Positions 1 through 10,507 of a stretch of DNA of 64,000 nucleotides are shown here, in pieces. The stretch lies in NCBI RefSeq assembly GCF_000730665.1, contig NZ_BBIV01000004.1, forward strand, positions 179,388 through 243,387. The letters run 5' to 3'. The notes below the pieces were generated by a model that was not told the DNA's origin, searched no databases, and was given only the letters and a program-made list of their open reading frames with translations. Each line of letters starts with the position of its first letter. Position 1 is the first letter of the stretch. A program made the position numbers and the translations under genes. The stretch is from Pseudomonas plecoglossicida NBRC 103162 = DSM 15088. GTDB lineage: Bacteria; Pseudomonadota; Gammaproteobacteria; Pseudomonadales; Pseudomonadaceae.

Positions 1-1
1 A

Positions 2-352
2 GGTCCGTCGTTCCGCACCCTGCACCTGATGTTCGAAGAGCAGTACAACGAGCTGGCGCTCGCGGTCGACTCGATCGCCGAGCGGATTCGCGCGCTGGGC
101 TTCCCGGCGCCAGGGTCCTATGCCTTTTATGCCCGTCATTCCTCGATCAAGGAGGAGGAGGGGGTGCCGGTCGCGGACGAGATGATCCGCCAACTGGTGC
201 AGGGGCAGGAGGCCGTCGTGCGCACCGCCCGCAGCATTTTCCCGGTGGTGGACAAGGTCAGTGACGAGCCTACTGCCGACCTGCTGACCCAGCGCATGCA
301 GGTCCATGAGAAGACAGCCTGGATGCTGCGAGTGCTGCTCGACGGTAAATAG
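2..352 (+). CDS. Dps-family ferritin-like protein, C-terminal part (5' end outside window)
   Basis: The reading frame is open from base 2, before the first ATG at 29, and begins [19 protein letters not shown], so the gene starts upstream of the window. The segment [27 protein letters not shown] is typical of Dps/bacterioferritin-like proteins, where the helix carries ferroxidase-site acidic residues. Members of this family oxidise and store iron and protect DNA in stationary phase. About 116 residues are visible and they end in a normal helical tail. A strong intrinsic terminator follows at 380-414. Family assignment rests on the visible helices only. Confidence 0.8.
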   Translation, partial: GPSFRTLHLMFEEQYNELALAVDSIAERIRALGFPAPGSYAFYARHSSIKEEEGVPVADEMIRQLVQGQEAVVRTARSIFPVVDKVSDEPTADLLTQRMQVHEKTAWMLRVLLDGK

Positions 353-379
353 TCGAATAGTCTTGTAGGCAGTGCCCCA

Positions 380-414
380 AAGCCCGGTCGATTGCTCCTC
401 GATCGGGCTTTTTC
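380..414 (+). terminator. Intrinsic terminator of the Dps-like gene
   Basis: An 11-bp stem (AGCCCGGTCGA pairing with TCGATCGGGCT, one G-T pair) with a 7-nt loop is followed by TTTTTC, 28 bases after the stop codon. Confidence 0.9.
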
Positions 415-529
415 GTTTGTGCAGGAAGGCTTTACCGCTGCTTTGCGTGCGTTCGTGCGCGCTTTATCTAGCCCCAGGGCCTGCGGTGGTGGTGCAGGGA
501 TTTTGGTGGTGGCCAGTGGGTGAGGCATG

Positions 530-856
530 ATGCAAGCGAACAATCGACGGGAAGGCCAAGGACGCTGGCCTGGCAAGCAGTGCATCGATCCGTTCAAGGC
601 GGATTTCGACATGTTGCAGGTTCAACCGGTTTCACGCTCGGTCCGGCTCAACGGTTTTTCCACGTGCCTGCGCCTGGAAACGATCTATTGGAAGATTCTT
701 CAACACATTGCCGAGGCCAATGATTGCTCGGTCAGCGCTGTGTTGTCCTATGTGGACCGCGAGGTGCACCTGCGCCAGGGCGGGGTGCGAAACTTCAGCG
801 GGCTGGTCCGGGTGATCTGCGTTGCCTGGTTGCTCGACCCGCCGAGTGCACGCTGA
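530..856 (+). CDS. Ribbon-helix-helix domain protein
   Basis: Small protein of about 108 residues. Its C-terminal two thirds (SVRLNGFSTCLRLETIYW, then ILQHIAEANDCSVSAVLSYV) resembles the RHH_4-type ribbon-helix-helix fold: a beta strand, then two helices. Such proteins are presumed DNA-binding regulators. Two ATGs lie in tandem at 527 and 530. The GAGG at 522-525 is better spaced for 530, which I chose. The N-terminal 25 residues are basic and look disordered. It stands alone between a terminator and the next gene's promoter. No target can be read from context. Confidence 0.75.
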   Translation: MQANNRREGQGRWPGKQCIDPFKADFDMLQVQPVSRSVRLNGFSTCLRLETIYWKILQHIAEANDCSVSAVLSYVDREVHLRQGGVRNFSGLVRVICVAWLLDPPSAR

Positions 857-891
857 TCGCCGGGCGGGCTGCGCAGTGCTTGTTTACCATA

Positions 892-897
892 TATAAT
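892..897 (+). promoter_or_regulatory. Candidate -10 box for the FmdB-like gene
   Basis: A perfect TATAAT lies 52 bases before the start codon at 949, just after the ribbon-helix-helix gene. No good -35 hexamer sits 16-18 bases upstream, so the promoter is tentative. Confidence 0.4.
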
Positions 898-948
898 CCC
901 GCTTTTTGCTGCCCTGGCAGCCAGCGTTGTGGTTGACGAGAGACGTCC

Positions 949-1170
949 ATGCCCCTTTATGACTATCAATGTGCTTCCTGCGATCACCGGATGGAGGTGC
1001 TGCAGAAGATCAGCGCCGCGCCGCTGACCGATTGTCCGGCCTGCGAAGCGCCAGCGTTGAAGAAGCTGCTGTCGGTCCCAGGCTTTCGCCTGAGCGGCAA
1101 CGGCTGGTACGAAACCGACTTCAAGACCGGGGCAAAAAAGAATCTGGCAGGCGGCGACAAGGCCGACTGA
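949..1170 (+). CDS. FmdB-family zinc ribbon protein
   Basis: Protein of 73 residues with the FmdB start MPLYDYQCASCDHRMEV. Two cysteine knuckles (CASC at residues 8-11 and CPAC near 30-33) form a zinc ribbon. The tail GNGWYETDFKTG is also typical. Members are small putative regulatory proteins of unknown target. The gene directly precedes aspS, a conserved order in Pseudomonas, and may be co-transcribed with it. Confidence 0.9.
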   Translation: MPLYDYQCASCDHRMEVLQKISAAPLTDCPACEAPALKKLLSVPGFRLSGNGWYETDFKTGAKKNLAGGDKAD

Positions 1171-1259
1171 GTTGAATGCAGTAGCTGGGTCTTGCAGTAT
1201 TAACCCACTGGGCAAGGCCTCCACCGAATACACGAATCACGAGAAGCGAAACCACCATC

Positions 1260-3035
1260 ATGATGCGCAGCCATTATTGCGGCCAACTGAACGAGAGCCT
1301 GGACGGCCAGGAAGTCACCCTTTGCGGCTGGGTCCATCGTCGCCGCGACCACGGCGGGGTGATCTTCCTCGACATCCGTGACCGCGAAGGCATGGCCCAG
1401 GTCGTGTTCGACCCGGACCGCGCCGAAACCTTCGCCGCCGCCGATCGCGTGCGCAGCGAGTACGTCGTGCAGATCACCGGCAAGGTACGCAAGCGCCCTG
1501 AAGGTGCGGTGAATGCCAGCATGGCCTCCGGTGCCATCGAGATCCTCGGCTACCAGCTGAACGTGCTCAACGAAGCCGAGACCCCGCCGTTCCCGCTGAA
1601 CGAGTATTCCGACGTCGGCGAGGAAACCCGCCTGCGCTATCGCTTCATCGACCTGCGTCGCCCGGAAATGGCCGACAAGCTGCGTCTGCGTTCGCGCATC
1701 ACCAGCAGCATTCGTCGCTTCCTGGACGAGAACGGCTTCCTGGACGTCGAAACGCCGATCCTGACCCGTGCCACCCCGGAAGGCGCTCGCGACTACCTGG
1801 TGCCGAGCCGTACCCACGCCGGCAGCTTCTTCGCCCTGCCGCAGTCGCCCCAGCTGTTCAAGCAACTGCTGATGGTCGCTGGCTTCGACCGCTACTACCA
1901 GATCGCCAAGTGCTTCCGTGACGAAGACCTGCGTGCCGACCGTCAGCCGGAATTCACCCAGATCGACATCGAGACCAGCTTCCTCGATGAGTCCGAGATC
2001 ATGGGCCTGACCGAAAGCATGATCCGCAAGCTGTTCAAGGAAGTGCTGGACCTGGAGTTCGGTGAATTCCCGCACATGACCTTCGAAGAAGCCATGCGCC
2101 GCTACGGTTCGGACAAGCCGGACCTGCGTATTCCGCTGGAGCTGGTGGACGTTGCCGACCAGCTGAAGGATGTCGATTTCAAGGTCTTCGCCGGCCCCGC
2201 CAACGATCCGAAGTGCCGCGTCACCGCCCTGCGCCTGCCAGGCGGCGCCAGCATGCCGCGCAGCAAGATCGACGAGTACACCAAGTTCGTCGGCATCTAC
2301 GGTGCCAAGGGCCTGGCCTACATCAAGGTCAACGAGCGCGCCAAAGGCGTTGAAGGCCTGCAGTCGCCGATCGTCAAGAACATCCCTGAGGCCAACCTCA
2401 ACAACATCCTCGATCGCGTTGGCGCGGTCGACGGCGACATCGTGTTCTTCGGTGCCGACAAGTTCAAGGTCGTCAGCGAAGCCCTGGGTGCGCTGCGTAT
2501 CCGTCTGGGCCACGACTTCGAGCTGCTGACCTGCGAGTGGGCGCCGATGTGGGTCGTCGACTTCCCGATGTTCGAAGAGAACGAAGACGGCAGCTTCACC
2601 GCGCTGCACCACCCGTTCACCGCGCCGAAGTGCAGCCCGGAAGAGCTCGAGGCCAACCCGGCCACCGCGCTGTCCCGTGCCTACGACATGGTGCTGAACG
2701 GCACCGAACTGGGTGGCGGTTCGATCCGTATCCACCGCAAGGAAATGCAACAGGCCGTGTTCCGCCTGCTGGGTATCGAGGCGCAAGAACAGGAAGAGAA
2801 GTTCGGCTTCCTGCTCGACGCGCTGAAGTTCGGTGCTCCACCCCACGGTGGCCTGGCCTTCGGCCTGGACCGCCTGGTCATGCTGATGACCGGCGCCCAG
2901 TCGATCCGTGAAGTGATCGCCTTCCCGAAAACCCAGAGCGCCGCATGCGTCATGACCCAGGCCCCAGGCATGGTCGACGCCAAGGCCCTGCGCGAGCTGC
3001 ACATCCGTCTGCGCGAACAGACCAAGGTCGAGTAA
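1260..3035 (+). CDS. aspS: Aspartyl-tRNA synthetase (probably non-discriminating)
   Basis: Class II aminoacyl-tRNA synthetase of 591 residues, the normal bacterial length. The N-terminal OB fold ([19 protein letters not shown]) binds the anticodon. Motif 2 appears in [18 protein letters not shown] and motif 3 in [15 protein letters not shown], with the bacterial GAD insertion between. It charges tRNA-Asp in the cytoplasm. Residue 31 is His. In Pseudomonas aeruginosa a His at this position is linked to relaxed tRNA specificity, so the enzyme also makes Asp-tRNA-Asn for GatCAB. That is an inference here. Start chosen at the first of two tandem ATGs. Confidence 0.98.
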   Translation: MMRSHYCGQLNESLDGQEVTLCGWVHRRRDHGGVIFLDIRDREGMAQVVFDPDRAETFAAADRVRSEYVVQITGKVRKRPEGAVNASMASGAIEILGYQLNVLNEAETPPFPLNEYSDVGEETRLRYRFIDLRRPEMADKLRLRSRITSSIRRFLDENGFLDVETPILTRATPEGARDYLVPSRTHAGSFFALPQSPQLFKQLLMVAGFDRYYQIAKCFRDEDLRADRQPEFTQIDIETSFLDESEIMGLTESMIRKLFKEVLDLEFGEFPHMTFEEAMRRYGSDKPDLRIPLELVDVADQLKDVDFKVFAGPANDPKCRVTALRLPGGASMPRSKIDEYTKFVGIYGAKGLAYIKVNERAKGVEGLQSPIVKNIPEANLNNILDRVGAVDGDIVFFGADKFKVVSEALGALRIRLGHDFELLTCEWAPMWVVDFPMFEENEDGSFTALHHPFTAPKCSPEELEANPATALSRAYDMVLNGTELGGGSIRIHRKEMQQAVFRLLGIEAQEQEEKFGFLLDALKFGAPPHGGLAFGLDRLVMLMTGAQSIREVIAFPKTQSAACVMTQAPGMVDAKALRELHIRLREQTKVE

Positions 3036-3045
3036 GCGGACCCCG

Positions 3046-3070
3046 GGCGCATCCACATGGATGCGCCTTT
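3046..3070 (+). terminator. Weak terminator or attenuating hairpin after aspS
   Basis: A perfect 9-bp stem (GGCGCATCC / GGATGCGCC) with loop ACAT lies 10 bases after the aspS stop. Only three T follow, so termination may be partial and yebC may receive read-through. Confidence 0.55.
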
Positions 3071-3147
3071 GCGTTACGGCGCAGGCATTTTGTCGTTGCG
3101 CCCCGTCGGGGGCGCAATTGTTTGTGTTTCAAGGATCTGGAGTTGTT

Positions 3148-3894
3148 ATGGCTGGTCATTCCAAGTGGGCGAACATCAAGCACCGCAAAGAGCGCCAGGA
3201 TGCCAAGAGAGGCAAGATCTTCACCAAGTGGATCCGTGAGCTGACCGTCGCTGCCAAGCAGGGGGGTGCCGATCCGGCGTCCAACCCACGCCTGCGCCTG
3301 GCGCTGGACAAGGCCCTGGGCGCCAACATGAGCCGCGACATCATCGATCGCGCCGTGGCCCGTGGTGCCGGCACCAACGAAAGCGACAACGTCGAAGAGC
3401 TCAGCTACGAGGGTTATGGCCCGGGCGGCGTGGCGATCATGGTCGAGGCCATGACCGACAACCGCAACCGTACCGCGGCCGCCGTGCGCCATGCTTTCAC
3501 CAAGTGTGGCGGCAACCTCGGCACCGATGGCTCGGTGGCCTACCTGTTCGAGCGCAAGGGGCAGATCAGCTTTGCGCCGGGCGTGGATGAAGATGCATTG
3601 ATGGAAGCTGCTATGGAGGCCGATGCCGACGACGTCGTGGCCAATGAGGACGGTTCGTTCGAGGTGTTCACCTCATTCAACAGCTTCTATGCCGTGCGCA
3701 ATGCCTTGGAAGAGGCAGGCTTCAAGGCCGCTGATGCGGAAATCGTCATGCAGCCGACCACCAGCGCGGAGCTGGATCAGGAGGGCGCCGAGAAGGTGCT
3801 CAAGCTGATCGACATGCTCGAGGATCTGGATGACGTGCAGAACGTGTATTCCAATGCGCAGATTTCCGACGAGATCATGGAAAAACTCGGCTAA
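3148..3894 (+). CDS. yebC: YebC/PmpR-family protein
   Basis: Protein of 248 residues beginning [27 protein letters not shown], the signature of the YebC/TACO1 family. Members bind DNA as regulators (PmpR in P. aeruginosa) or act in translation of proline-rich stretches. The ATG at 3148 is chosen because the conserved N-terminus starts there, although the frame stays open further upstream. It lies between aspS and ruvC, a very common order in gamma-proteobacteria. Confidence 0.96.
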   Translation: MAGHSKWANIKHRKERQDAKRGKIFTKWIRELTVAAKQGGADPASNPRLRLALDKALGANMSRDIIDRAVARGAGTNESDNVEELSYEGYGPGGVAIMVEAMTDNRNRTAAAVRHAFTKCGGNLGTDGSVAYLFERKGQISFAPGVDEDALMEAAMEADADDVVANEDGSFEVFTSFNSFYAVRNALEEAGFKAADAEIVMQPTTSAELDQEGAEKVLKLIDMLEDLDDVQNVYSNAQISDEIMEKLG

Positions 3895-3915
3895 GGTGTC
3901 GCCAGCAAAATCGTG

Positions 3916-4010
3916 ATTGGGGCCGCTGCGCAGCCCATCGCCGGCAAGCCGGCTCCTACAAGTACCGTGGGAGCCGGCTTGCCGGCGATGGGCTGCGCAG
4001 CGGCCCCAAT
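3916..4010. repeat. REP pair, head-to-head palindrome
   Basis: Two inverted copies of the GGGGCC...CCATCGCCGGCAAGCCGGCTCC unit flank a short spacer. The whole 95-bp element can fold into one long cruciform or stem. It lies between yebC and ruvC. Confidence 0.9.
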
Positions 4011-4044
4011 GGTCTTCAAGCATGAGCTTCAAACGACAGGCGCT

Positions 4045-4569
4045 ATGACTCTGATTCTTGGTATCGACCCCGGCTCGCGCATCACCGGCTATGGTGTAGT
4101 GCGCCAGACCGCTCGCGGTTGCGAGTATGTGGCGTCGGGTTGTATCCGCACCGGCAGCGGCGAGTTGCACGAGCGTCTGCAGATCGTTTTTCGCGGTGTC
4201 AGCGAAATCATTCGTACCCACGAGCCGGTGACCATGGGTATCGAGCGCGTGTTCATGGCGCGCAACGCCGATTCGGCGCTCAAGCTCGGCCAGGCGCGTG
4301 GCGCGGCGATCGTCGCTGCCGCTGAAGCCGGCCTGGAAATCGCCGAATACAGCGCCAGCCAGGTCAAGCAGGCCGTCGCCGGCAGCGGTGGCGCCAACAA
4401 GGAGCAAGTGATGCTGATGGTCATGCACCTGCTCAAGCTCACCCAGAAACCGCAGATCGACGCCTCCGACGCCCTGGCCATCGCCCTGTGCCATGCCCAT
4501 ACCCGCTCCAGCCTGGTGCCGCACGGGCTGGCCACGGCGCGCCGGCGCGGCGGGCGCTTGCGTCTGTAG
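4045..4569 (+). CDS. ruvC: Holliday junction endodeoxyribonuclease RuvC
   Basis: Protein of 174 residues with the RNase H-like start [17 protein letters not shown], where the first catalytic Asp sits at residue 7. [22 protein letters not shown] carries the second acidic residue, and [16 protein letters not shown] carries the last two. RuvC resolves Holliday junctions together with RuvAB in recombinational repair. The start at 4045 gives the standard N-terminus; the longer upstream frame runs through the REP element and is not coding. ruvA follows after about 100 bases. Confidence 0.98.
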   Translation: MTLILGIDPGSRITGYGVVRQTARGCEYVASGCIRTGSGELHERLQIVFRGVSEIIRTHEPVTMGIERVFMARNADSALKLGQARGAAIVAAAEAGLEIAEYSASQVKQAVAGSGGANKEQVMLMVMHLLKLTQKPQIDASDALAIALCHAHTRSSLVPHGLATARRRGGRLRL

Positions 4570-4676
4570 GCGCTTCATGCGCTGATACATTTTTTGTCCG
4601 GGTGGCGCGTTCACCCGTTGCATTTGCTGATAGGGTTGACCGGTCTTTGACCGGCCCCGAGAGGAAGGATCGGAAC

Positions 4677-5294
4677 GTGATTGGACGTTTGCGCGGCACC
4701 CTGGCGGAAAAACAGCCGCCGCACCTTGTAATCGATGTCAACGGTGTGGGCTATGAGCTGGAAGTGCCGATGACCACCCTGTATCGCCTGCCCAAGGTGG
4801 GCGAGGCCGTGACCGTGCATACCCATCTGGTGGTGCGTGAAGATGCCCACCTGCTGTACGGCTTCCATGAAAAGCGCGAGCGTGAGCTGTTCCGTGAGCT
4901 CATTCGGCTCAACGGCGTGGGGCCGAAGCTGGCCCTGGCGTTGATGTCCGGCCTTGAGGCGGACGAGCTGGTGCGCTGCGTGCAGGCCCAGGACACCTCG
5001 GCGCTGGTGCGCGTGCCGGGCGTGGGCAAGAAGACTGCCGAACGCCTGCTGGTCGAGCTCAAGGACCGCTTCAAGGCCTGGGAGACCTCCCCGGCCATGT
5101 TCACCCTGGTGTCTGACGGCCCGGTGCCGGTCAGCAGCACTTCCACGGCCGAGGCCGATGCGGTCAGCGCCCTGGTTTCCTTGGGGTACAAGCCTCAGGA
5201 GGCGAGCAAGGCCGTGTCCGCGATCAAGGACAAGGCAGGCCTGAGCAGCGAAGACCTGATCCGCCGCAGCCTTAAAGGGATGATTACCAAGTGA
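4677..5294 (+). CDS. ruvA: Holliday junction DNA helicase subunit RuvA
   Basis: Protein of 205 residues beginning with [23 protein letters not shown]. The AGGAAGGA just upstream is a good ribosome site. The OB fold is followed by two helix-hairpin-helix motifs ([13 protein letters not shown] and [13 protein letters not shown]) and a C-terminal domain that contacts RuvB. RuvA binds the four-way junction and loads RuvB. Its stop overlaps the ruvB GTG start, indicating coupled translation. Confidence 0.98.
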   Translation: MIGRLRGTLAEKQPPHLVIDVNGVGYELEVPMTTLYRLPKVGEAVTVHTHLVVREDAHLLYGFHEKRERELFRELIRLNGVGPKLALALMSGLEADELVRCVQAQDTSALVRVPGVGKKTAERLLVELKDRFKAWETSPAMFTLVSDGPVPVSSTSTAEADAVSALVSLGYKPQEASKAVSAIKDKAGLSSEDLIRRSLKGMITK

Positions 5295-6337
5295 TCGAAG
5301 CCGACCGCCTGATCGCCGCCAGTGGCCGCGACCGTGAAGAAGTCCAGGACCGTGCGATCCGCCCGCTGCGTCTGGACGAGTACATCGGCCAGCCGGTGGT
5401 GCGCGAGCAGATGGCGCTGTTCATCCAGGCCGCGCGCGGTCGCAACGAATCGCTCGACCATACCCTGATCTTCGGCCCGCCCGGGTTGGGCAAGACCACC
5501 CTGGCCAACATCATTGCCCAGGAAATGGGCGTGTCGGTCAAGAGTACCTCCGGCCCGATCCTGGAGCGTCCGGGCGACCTGGCGGCGATGCTGACCAACC
5601 TCGAACCCCATGATGTGCTGTTCATCGACGAGATCCACCGGCTCTCGCCCGTGGTCGAAGAGGTGCTGTACCCGGCCATGGAGGACTTCCAGCTCGACAT
5701 CATGATCGGCGAGGGCCCTGCGGCGCGGTCGATCAAGCTGGACCTGCCGCCTTTCACCCTGGTGGGTGCCACCACCCGTGCCGGCATGCTCACCAACCCG
5801 TTGCGCGACCGCTTCGGTATCGTCCAGCGCCTGGAGTTCTACAGCGACAAGGACCTGGCGACCATCGTCAGCCGTTCCGCCGGCATCCTCGGCCTTGTCA
5901 TCGAAGACCAGGGCGCCTACGAGATCGCCCGGCGCGCCCGCGGTACGCCGCGGATCGCCAACCGCCTGCTGCGTCGCGTGCGCGACTATGCCGAAGTGCG
6001 TGGCAAGGGCCAGATCACCAAGGCCGTGGCCGACATGGCGCTGAACCTGCTGGATGTCGACGAGCGCGGTTTCGACCATTCCGACCGGCGCCTGCTGCTG
6101 ACCATGATCGAGAAGTTCGACGGTGGCCCGGTAGGCGTCGACAACCTGGCGGCGGCGATCAGCGAGGAGCGTCATACCATCGAGGATGTGCTCGAACCGT
6201 ACCTGATCCAGCAAGGCTACATCATGCGCACGCCACGTGGCCGTGTGGTCACCCGGCATGCCTACCTGCACTTTGGCCTGAATGTTCCCGGGCGCCTGGG
6301 CGAGGGGGGCGTTTTTTCCGAACCAGGCGATGAATGA
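5291..6337 (+). CDS. ruvB: Holliday junction branch migration ATPase RuvB
   Basis: AAA+ ATPase of 348 residues starting at a GTG that overlaps the ruvA stop. Walker A is GPPGLGKTT, Walker B is LFIDEIH, and sensor 1 is in GATTRAG. The C-terminal winged helix ([18 protein letters not shown]) binds DNA. It drives branch migration as a hexamer with RuvA. Confidence 0.98.
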   Translation: MIEADRLIAASGRDREEVQDRAIRPLRLDEYIGQPVVREQMALFIQAARGRNESLDHTLIFGPPGLGKTTLANIIAQEMGVSVKSTSGPILERPGDLAAMLTNLEPHDVLFIDEIHRLSPVVEEVLYPAMEDFQLDIMIGEGPAARSIKLDLPPFTLVGATTRAGMLTNPLRDRFGIVQRLEFYSDKDLATIVSRSAGILGLVIEDQGAYEIARRARGTPRIANRLLRRVRDYAEVRGKGQITKAVADMALNLLDVDERGFDHSDRRLLLTMIEKFDGGPVGVDNLAAAISEERHTIEDVLEPYLIQQGYIMRTPRGRVVTRHAYLHFGLNVPGRLGEGGVFSEPGDE

Positions 6338-6462
6338 CAGATCGAAACCTGCTTTTCGTGGTCCTACCGCTGGCATGCCGTGGCTGCGCTGGCAATTCGA
6401 CATTAACTGAGCAAAAACAGTTGCCGCAGCGGATTGGCAAGCTGAGGAGTAAGCACTAGAGT

Positions 6463-6915
6463 ATGCGCGCGCAAAATGGCCTGGAACCTTTCACACACCG
6501 TTGTCGCGTCTATTACGAGGATACCGATGCCGGTGGCGTGGTGTATTACGTCAACTACCTGAAATTCATGGAGCGCGCGCGTACCGAGCGGTTGCGGCAC
6601 CTGGGTTTTTCCCAGCAGCAACTGGCCGGGGACAACCTGTTGTTCGTGGTCCACTCCAGCGAAGCGCGCTATCACGCGCCGGCGCGCCTGGATGATGAAC
6701 TCCGGGTGACCGCGCAAGTGCTTGAACTCAATCGCGCCAGCCTGCGTTTCGTGCAGCAGGTCTGGCGGGAAAAGGATGAAACGCTGCTCTGTGAAGGGCA
6801 GTTCCTGGTGGCCGCCGTGCGCGCCGACACTTTCAAACCCCGAGCCCTACCCCCGGAGCTGCGCGACGCCTTTGCGGCGGACGGCTCGGGTAATCAATCG
6901 AACGCAGGAGAATAA
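6463..6915 (+). CDS. ybgC: Tol-Pal-associated acyl-CoA thioesterase YbgC
   Basis: Hot-dog fold thioesterase of 150 residues. The active-site segment [26 protein letters not shown] carries the catalytic Asp of the 4-hydroxybenzoyl-CoA thioesterase type. It is the first gene of the tol operon and its stop lies two bases before the tolQ start. The family acts on acyl-CoA or acyl-ACP at the inner membrane; its exact link to Tol function is unsettled. The last 15 residues are polar and variable. Confidence 0.95.
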   Translation: MRAQNGLEPFTHRCRVYYEDTDAGGVVYYVNYLKFMERARTERLRHLGFSQQQLAGDNLLFVVHSSEARYHAPARLDDELRVTAQVLELNRASLRFVQQVWREKDETLLCEGQFLVAAVRADTFKPRALPPELRDAFAADGSGNQSNAGE

Positions 6916-6917
6916 GC

Positions 6918-7613
6918 GTGGAAGCTAACGTCGTCGACCATACCTCCATGTGGAGTCTGGTCAGCAATGCCAGCGTGGTGGTACAGCTGGTAATGCTGAC
7001 CCTGGTGGCCGCCTCGGTCACCTCATGGATCATGATCTTCCAGCGCAGCACCATGCTGCGCGCCGGTCGTCGTGCGCTGGATGCCTTCGAGGAGCGCTTC
7101 TGGTCGGGTATCGACCTGTCCAAGCTGTACCGTCAGGCAGGCAGCAACCCGGACCCTGATTCGGGTGTGGAGCAGGTGTTCCGTGCCGGCTTCAAGGAAT
7201 TCTCGCGTCTGCGCCAGCAGCCGGGCGTCGACCCGGATGCGGTCATGGAAGGCGTGGGTCGTGCCATGCGTGTGGCCATCTCGCGTGAAGAAGAAAAGCT
7301 CGAGCAGAGCCTGCCGTTCCTTGCCACGGTCGGTTCCACCAGCCCGTACATCGGCCTGTTCGGTACCGTCTGGGGCATCATGAACTCCTTCCGTGGCCTG
7401 GCCAGCGCCCAGCAGGCGACCCTGGCCACCGTTGCGCCAGGTATCGCCGAAGCGCTGATCGCCACCGCCATCGGCCTGTTCGCGGCTATTCCTGCGGTAA
7501 TCGCCTACAACCGTTTCGCTGCCCGCAGCGAAGTGTTGATCGGTCGTTACTACACCTTTGCCGACGAGTTCCAGGCGATCCTGCACCGCAAAGTGCACAC
7601 CAGCGAAGAGTAA
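6918..7613 (+). CDS. tolQ: Tol-Pal system proton channel subunit TolQ
   Basis: MotA/TolQ/ExbB-type protein of 231 residues with a GTG start. Three membrane segments are visible, near residues 15-40, 135-160 and 175-200. The conserved PYIGLFGTVWGIMNSF and the TLATVAPGIAEALIATAIGLFAAIPA helices line the channel. With TolR it uses proton motive force to energise TolA for outer-membrane constriction at division. Confidence 0.97.
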   Translation: MEANVVDHTSMWSLVSNASVVVQLVMLTLVAASVTSWIMIFQRSTMLRAGRRALDAFEERFWSGIDLSKLYRQAGSNPDPDSGVEQVFRAGFKEFSRLRQQPGVDPDAVMEGVGRAMRVAISREEEKLEQSLPFLATVGSTSPYIGLFGTVWGIMNSFRGLASAQQATLATVAPGIAEALIATAIGLFAAIPAVIAYNRFAARSEVLIGRYYTFADEFQAILHRKVHTSEE

Positions 7614-7627
7614 TCAGGTAGAAGCCC

Positions 7628-8080
7628 ATGGCCCGAGTTCGCCACAAACGCAAGCCGGTCGCCGAGATGAACGTGGTGCCCTACATCGACGTGATGCTGG
7701 TGCTGCTGGTCATCTTCATGGTGACGGCCCCCATGCTCAACCAGGGCGTGAAGGTCGACCTGCCCAAGGTTTCCAGCGAAGCCTTGCCGCAGGACAACAA
7801 CGTCCAGATCCTCACCATCTCGATCAAGGCCGACAAGACCTACTACTGGAACCTCGGCAGCGAAGTTGACACCGACAAACAGATGGACAAGGCCATGACC
7901 TTGCCCGACATGACCAGCGCGGTGACCAAGATCATCGCCGCCGGTCGCGACCAGGGCAAGCAGACCCAGGTCTTCATTCGTGGCGACAAGGCTGTCGACT
8001 ACGGCGCGGTCATGGGTGCCATGGGCGGGTTGCAGAAGGCCGGTGTCGGTAACGTTGGCCTGATTACCGAGGCGCCCTGA
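7628..8080 (+). CDS. tolR: Tol-Pal system protein TolR
   Basis: ExbD/TolR protein of 150 residues with one N-terminal membrane helix. The helix contains the key Asp in NVVPYIDVMLVLLVIFMV, which faces the TolQ channel. The rest is a periplasmic domain. The stop TGA shares a base with the tolA ATG. Confidence 0.97.
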   Translation: MARVRHKRKPVAEMNVVPYIDVMLVLLVIFMVTAPMLNQGVKVDLPKVSSEALPQDNNVQILTISIKADKTYYWNLGSEVDTDKQMDKAMTLPDMTSAVTKIIAAGRDQGKQTQVFIRGDKAVDYGAVMGAMGGLQKAGVGNVGLITEAP

Positions 8081-9156
8081 TGCAACAGCGAGAGCCATCC
8101 GCCTCGGAAAGCTACTTCTGGCCCAGTGTCTGGGCCATCGGCCTGCATGTGCTGGTGTTCGCGCTGCTGTTCGTCAGCTTTGCCATGACGCCAGAGCTGC
8201 CGCCTTCCAAGCCGATCGTTCAGGCTACCCTGTACCAGCTCAAGTCCAAGAGCCAGGCGACTACCCAGACCAATCAGAAGATTGCCGGGGAAGCAAAGAA
8301 AACCGCCTCGCGCCAGACCGAAGTCGAGCAGCTGGAGCAGAAGAAGGTCGAGCAAGAGGCCATCAAGGCTGCGGAACAAAAGAAAGCCGACGCCGCTCAA
8401 AAGGCCGAGGAAGCCCGCGAAGCTGCCGAGGCGAAGAAGGCCGAGGACGCCGCCAAGGCAACCGAAGCCAAGAAAGCCGCCGAAGCCAAGAAGGCCGAGG
8501 AAGCGAAGAAAGCCGCCGAGAAGCAGCAGGCCGACATCGCCAAGAAGAAGGCTGAAGAAGAGGCCAAGAAGCAGGCCGAGGAAGAAGCCAAGAAACAAGC
8601 TGCCGAGGAGGCCAAGAAGAAGGCTGCCGAGGAAGCGAAGAAAAAAGCAGCCGAAGACGCCAAGAAGAAACTGGCGGCTGAGGACGCGAAGAAGAAGGCA
8701 GCTGAAGAGGCCAAGAAAAAGGCCGCTGCAGACGCCCAGAAGAAAAAGGCACAGGAAGCGGCCCGCAAGGCGGCGGAAGACAAGAAAGCCCAGGCCCTGG
8801 CCGAGCTGTTGTCCGACACCACCGAACGGCAGCAGGCGCTGGCCGACGAGCAGGGTGACCAGGTGGCCGGCGACTTCGACGACCTGATCCGTCTGCGCGC
8901 GGCAGAGGGCTGGGCACGACCGCCTTCCGCGCGTAAGGGCATGACGGTGACCCTGCAGGTCAGCATGTTGCCGGACGGCACCATTACCGGTGTCAACGTG
9001 ATCCGTTCCAGTGGTGACGGTCCGTTTGACAGTTCGGCGGTGGCTGCGGTCAAGAACATTGGTCGTCTGACCGAGATGCAGGGTATGAAACCGAGCGATT
9101 TCAATCGTTATCGTTCGTTCAAGATGACATTTACACCTGAGGATCTAGCGTTGTGA
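8080..9156 (+). CDS. tolA: Tol-Pal system protein TolA
   Basis: Protein of 358 residues. One membrane helix (about 15-37) is followed by a very long Ala/Lys/Glu-rich helical region (about 60-250) made of imperfect AEEAKKKA repeats. A compact C-terminal domain (about 265-358) with the TonB-like [20 protein letters not shown] binds TolB and Pal. It spans the periplasm to link the TolQR motor to the outer membrane. The repeat-rich stretch 8380-8800 is almost pure A, G and C in codons for A/K/E. Confidence 0.97.
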   Translation: MQQREPSASESYFWPSVWAIGLHVLVFALLFVSFAMTPELPPSKPIVQATLYQLKSKSQATTQTNQKIAGEAKKTASRQTEVEQLEQKKVEQEAIKAAEQKKADAAQKAEEAREAAEAKKAEDAAKATEAKKAAEAKKAEEAKKAAEKQQADIAKKKAEEEAKKQAEEEAKKQAAEEAKKKAAEEAKKKAAEDAKKKLAAEDAKKKAAEEAKKKAAADAQKKKAQEAARKAAEDKKAQALAELLSDTTERQQALADEQGDQVAGDFDDLIRLRAAEGWARPPSARKGMTVTLQVSMLPDGTITGVNVIRSSGDGPFDSSAVAAVKNIGRLTEMQGMKPSDFNRYRSFKMTFTPEDLAL

Positions 9157-10454
9157 TTAAACTCCTTCGAGGAATGCTGGTCATGCTCTGCTGCGTGGCC
9201 GGCATGGCCATGGCAGAGGAAAAGAACATCCTGGTCACCAGCGGCAGCGACCGGGCAACGCCCATCGCGGTAGTGCCGTTCGGCCTGCAGGGTGGCAGCG
9301 TGCTGCCGGAAGACATGGCCGACATCATCGGCAACGACCTGCGCAACTCCGGCTACTACTCGCCGATCCCGCGGCAGAACATGATCAGCCAGCCGACTCA
9401 GGCCAGCGAAGTCATCTTCCGCGACTGGAAAGCCCTGGGCGCCCAGTACGTGATGGTCGGCAGCATCGTGCCGTCGGGCGGTCGCCTGCAGGTGCAGTAC
9501 GCGCTGTTCAACGTCGCCACCGAGCAGCAAGTGCTGACCGGTAGCGTCGCTGGCACCACCGACCAGCTGCGCGACATGTCGCACTACATTGCCGACCAGT
9601 CGTTCGAGAAGCTCACCGGCATCAAGGGTGCGTTCTCCACCCGCATGCTGTACGTGACCGCCGAGCGCTTCTCGACCAACAACACCCGCTACACCCTGCA
9701 GCGTTCGGACTACGACGGTGCCCGTGCAGTGACCCTGCTGCAGTCGCGCGAGCCGATCCTGTCGCCGCGCTTCGCCCCGGACGGCAAGCGTATCGCCTAC
9801 GTCTCGTTCGAGCAGAAGCGCCCGCGCATCTTCGTCCAGCACATCGATACCGGTCGCCGCGAACAGGTCACCAACTTCGAGGGCCTGAACGGTGCGCCGG
9901 CCTGGTCGCCTGACGGTTCGCGCCTGGCGTTCGTGCTGTCGAAGGACGGCAACCCGGACATCTACGTGATGAATGTGGCGTCCCGCCAGATCAGCCGTGT
10001 CACCGCAGGCCCGGGCATCAACACCGAGCCGTTCTGGGGCAAGGATGGCAACACCCTGTACTTCACCTCCGACCGTGGCGGCAAGCCGCAGATCTACAAA
10101 CAGTCGGTCAGCGGTGGCGGTGCGGAGCGCGTGACATTCGTGGGCAACTACAACGCCAACCCGAAACTGTCGGCGGACGAAAAGACCCTGGTCATGATCC
10201 ATCGCCAGCAGGGCTTCACCAACTTCAAGGTGGCGGCACAAGACTTGCAGCGCGGAAGTGTAAAGATTCTCTCCGAGACCAGTCTTGACGAGTCTCCCAC
10301 TGTCGCGCCTAACGGCACCATGCTAATCTACGCCACCCGCCAGCAGGGCCGGGGAGTCTTGATGCTCGTGTCGCTTAACGGCCGCGTGAGGCTCCCACTT
10401 CCTACCGCTCAAGGCGAAGTCAGAGAACCGTCCTGGTCCCCTTACCTGAACTGA
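9153..10454 (+). CDS. tolB: Tol-Pal system periplasmic beta-propeller protein TolB
   Basis: Protein of 433 residues with a GTG start overlapping the tolA stop. A cleavable signal peptide (ending AMA at about residue 21) precedes an alpha/beta domain. A six-bladed propeller follows, with repeated blades of the form [19 protein letters not shown] and [17 protein letters not shown]. It links TolA and Pal. Confidence 0.98.
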   Translation: MIKLLRGMLVMLCCVAGMAMAEEKNILVTSGSDRATPIAVVPFGLQGGSVLPEDMADIIGNDLRNSGYYSPIPRQNMISQPTQASEVIFRDWKALGAQYVMVGSIVPSGGRLQVQYALFNVATEQQVLTGSVAGTTDQLRDMSHYIADQSFEKLTGIKGAFSTRMLYVTAERFSTNNTRYTLQRSDYDGARAVTLLQSREPILSPRFAPDGKRIAYVSFEQKRPRIFVQHIDTGRREQVTNFEGLNGAPAWSPDGSRLAFVLSKDGNPDIYVMNVASRQISRVTAGPGINTEPFWGKDGNTLYFTSDRGGKPQIYKQSVSGGGAERVTFVGNYNANPKLSADEKTLVMIHRQQGFTNFKVAAQDLQRGSVKILSETSLDESPTVAPNGTMLIYATRQQGRGVLMLVSLNGRVRLPLPTAQGEVREPSWSPYLN

Positions 10455-10507
10455 TTGCGGCGTAATACTTTTGCTTAACACACTGGGGTTTCATTAGGAG
10501 TTTCACG

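Noticed and set aside
1200..3056. Long open frame on the minus strand opposite aspS
   Set aside because: Composition is that of an antisense shadow of a GC-rich gene, with no family motif; aspS on the plus strand is certain.
8380..8800. Simple repeat in tolA as a mobile or phase-variable tract
   Set aside because: The Ala/Lys/Glu-rich codon repetition is normal for the TolA coiled helix and is imperfect at DNA level.
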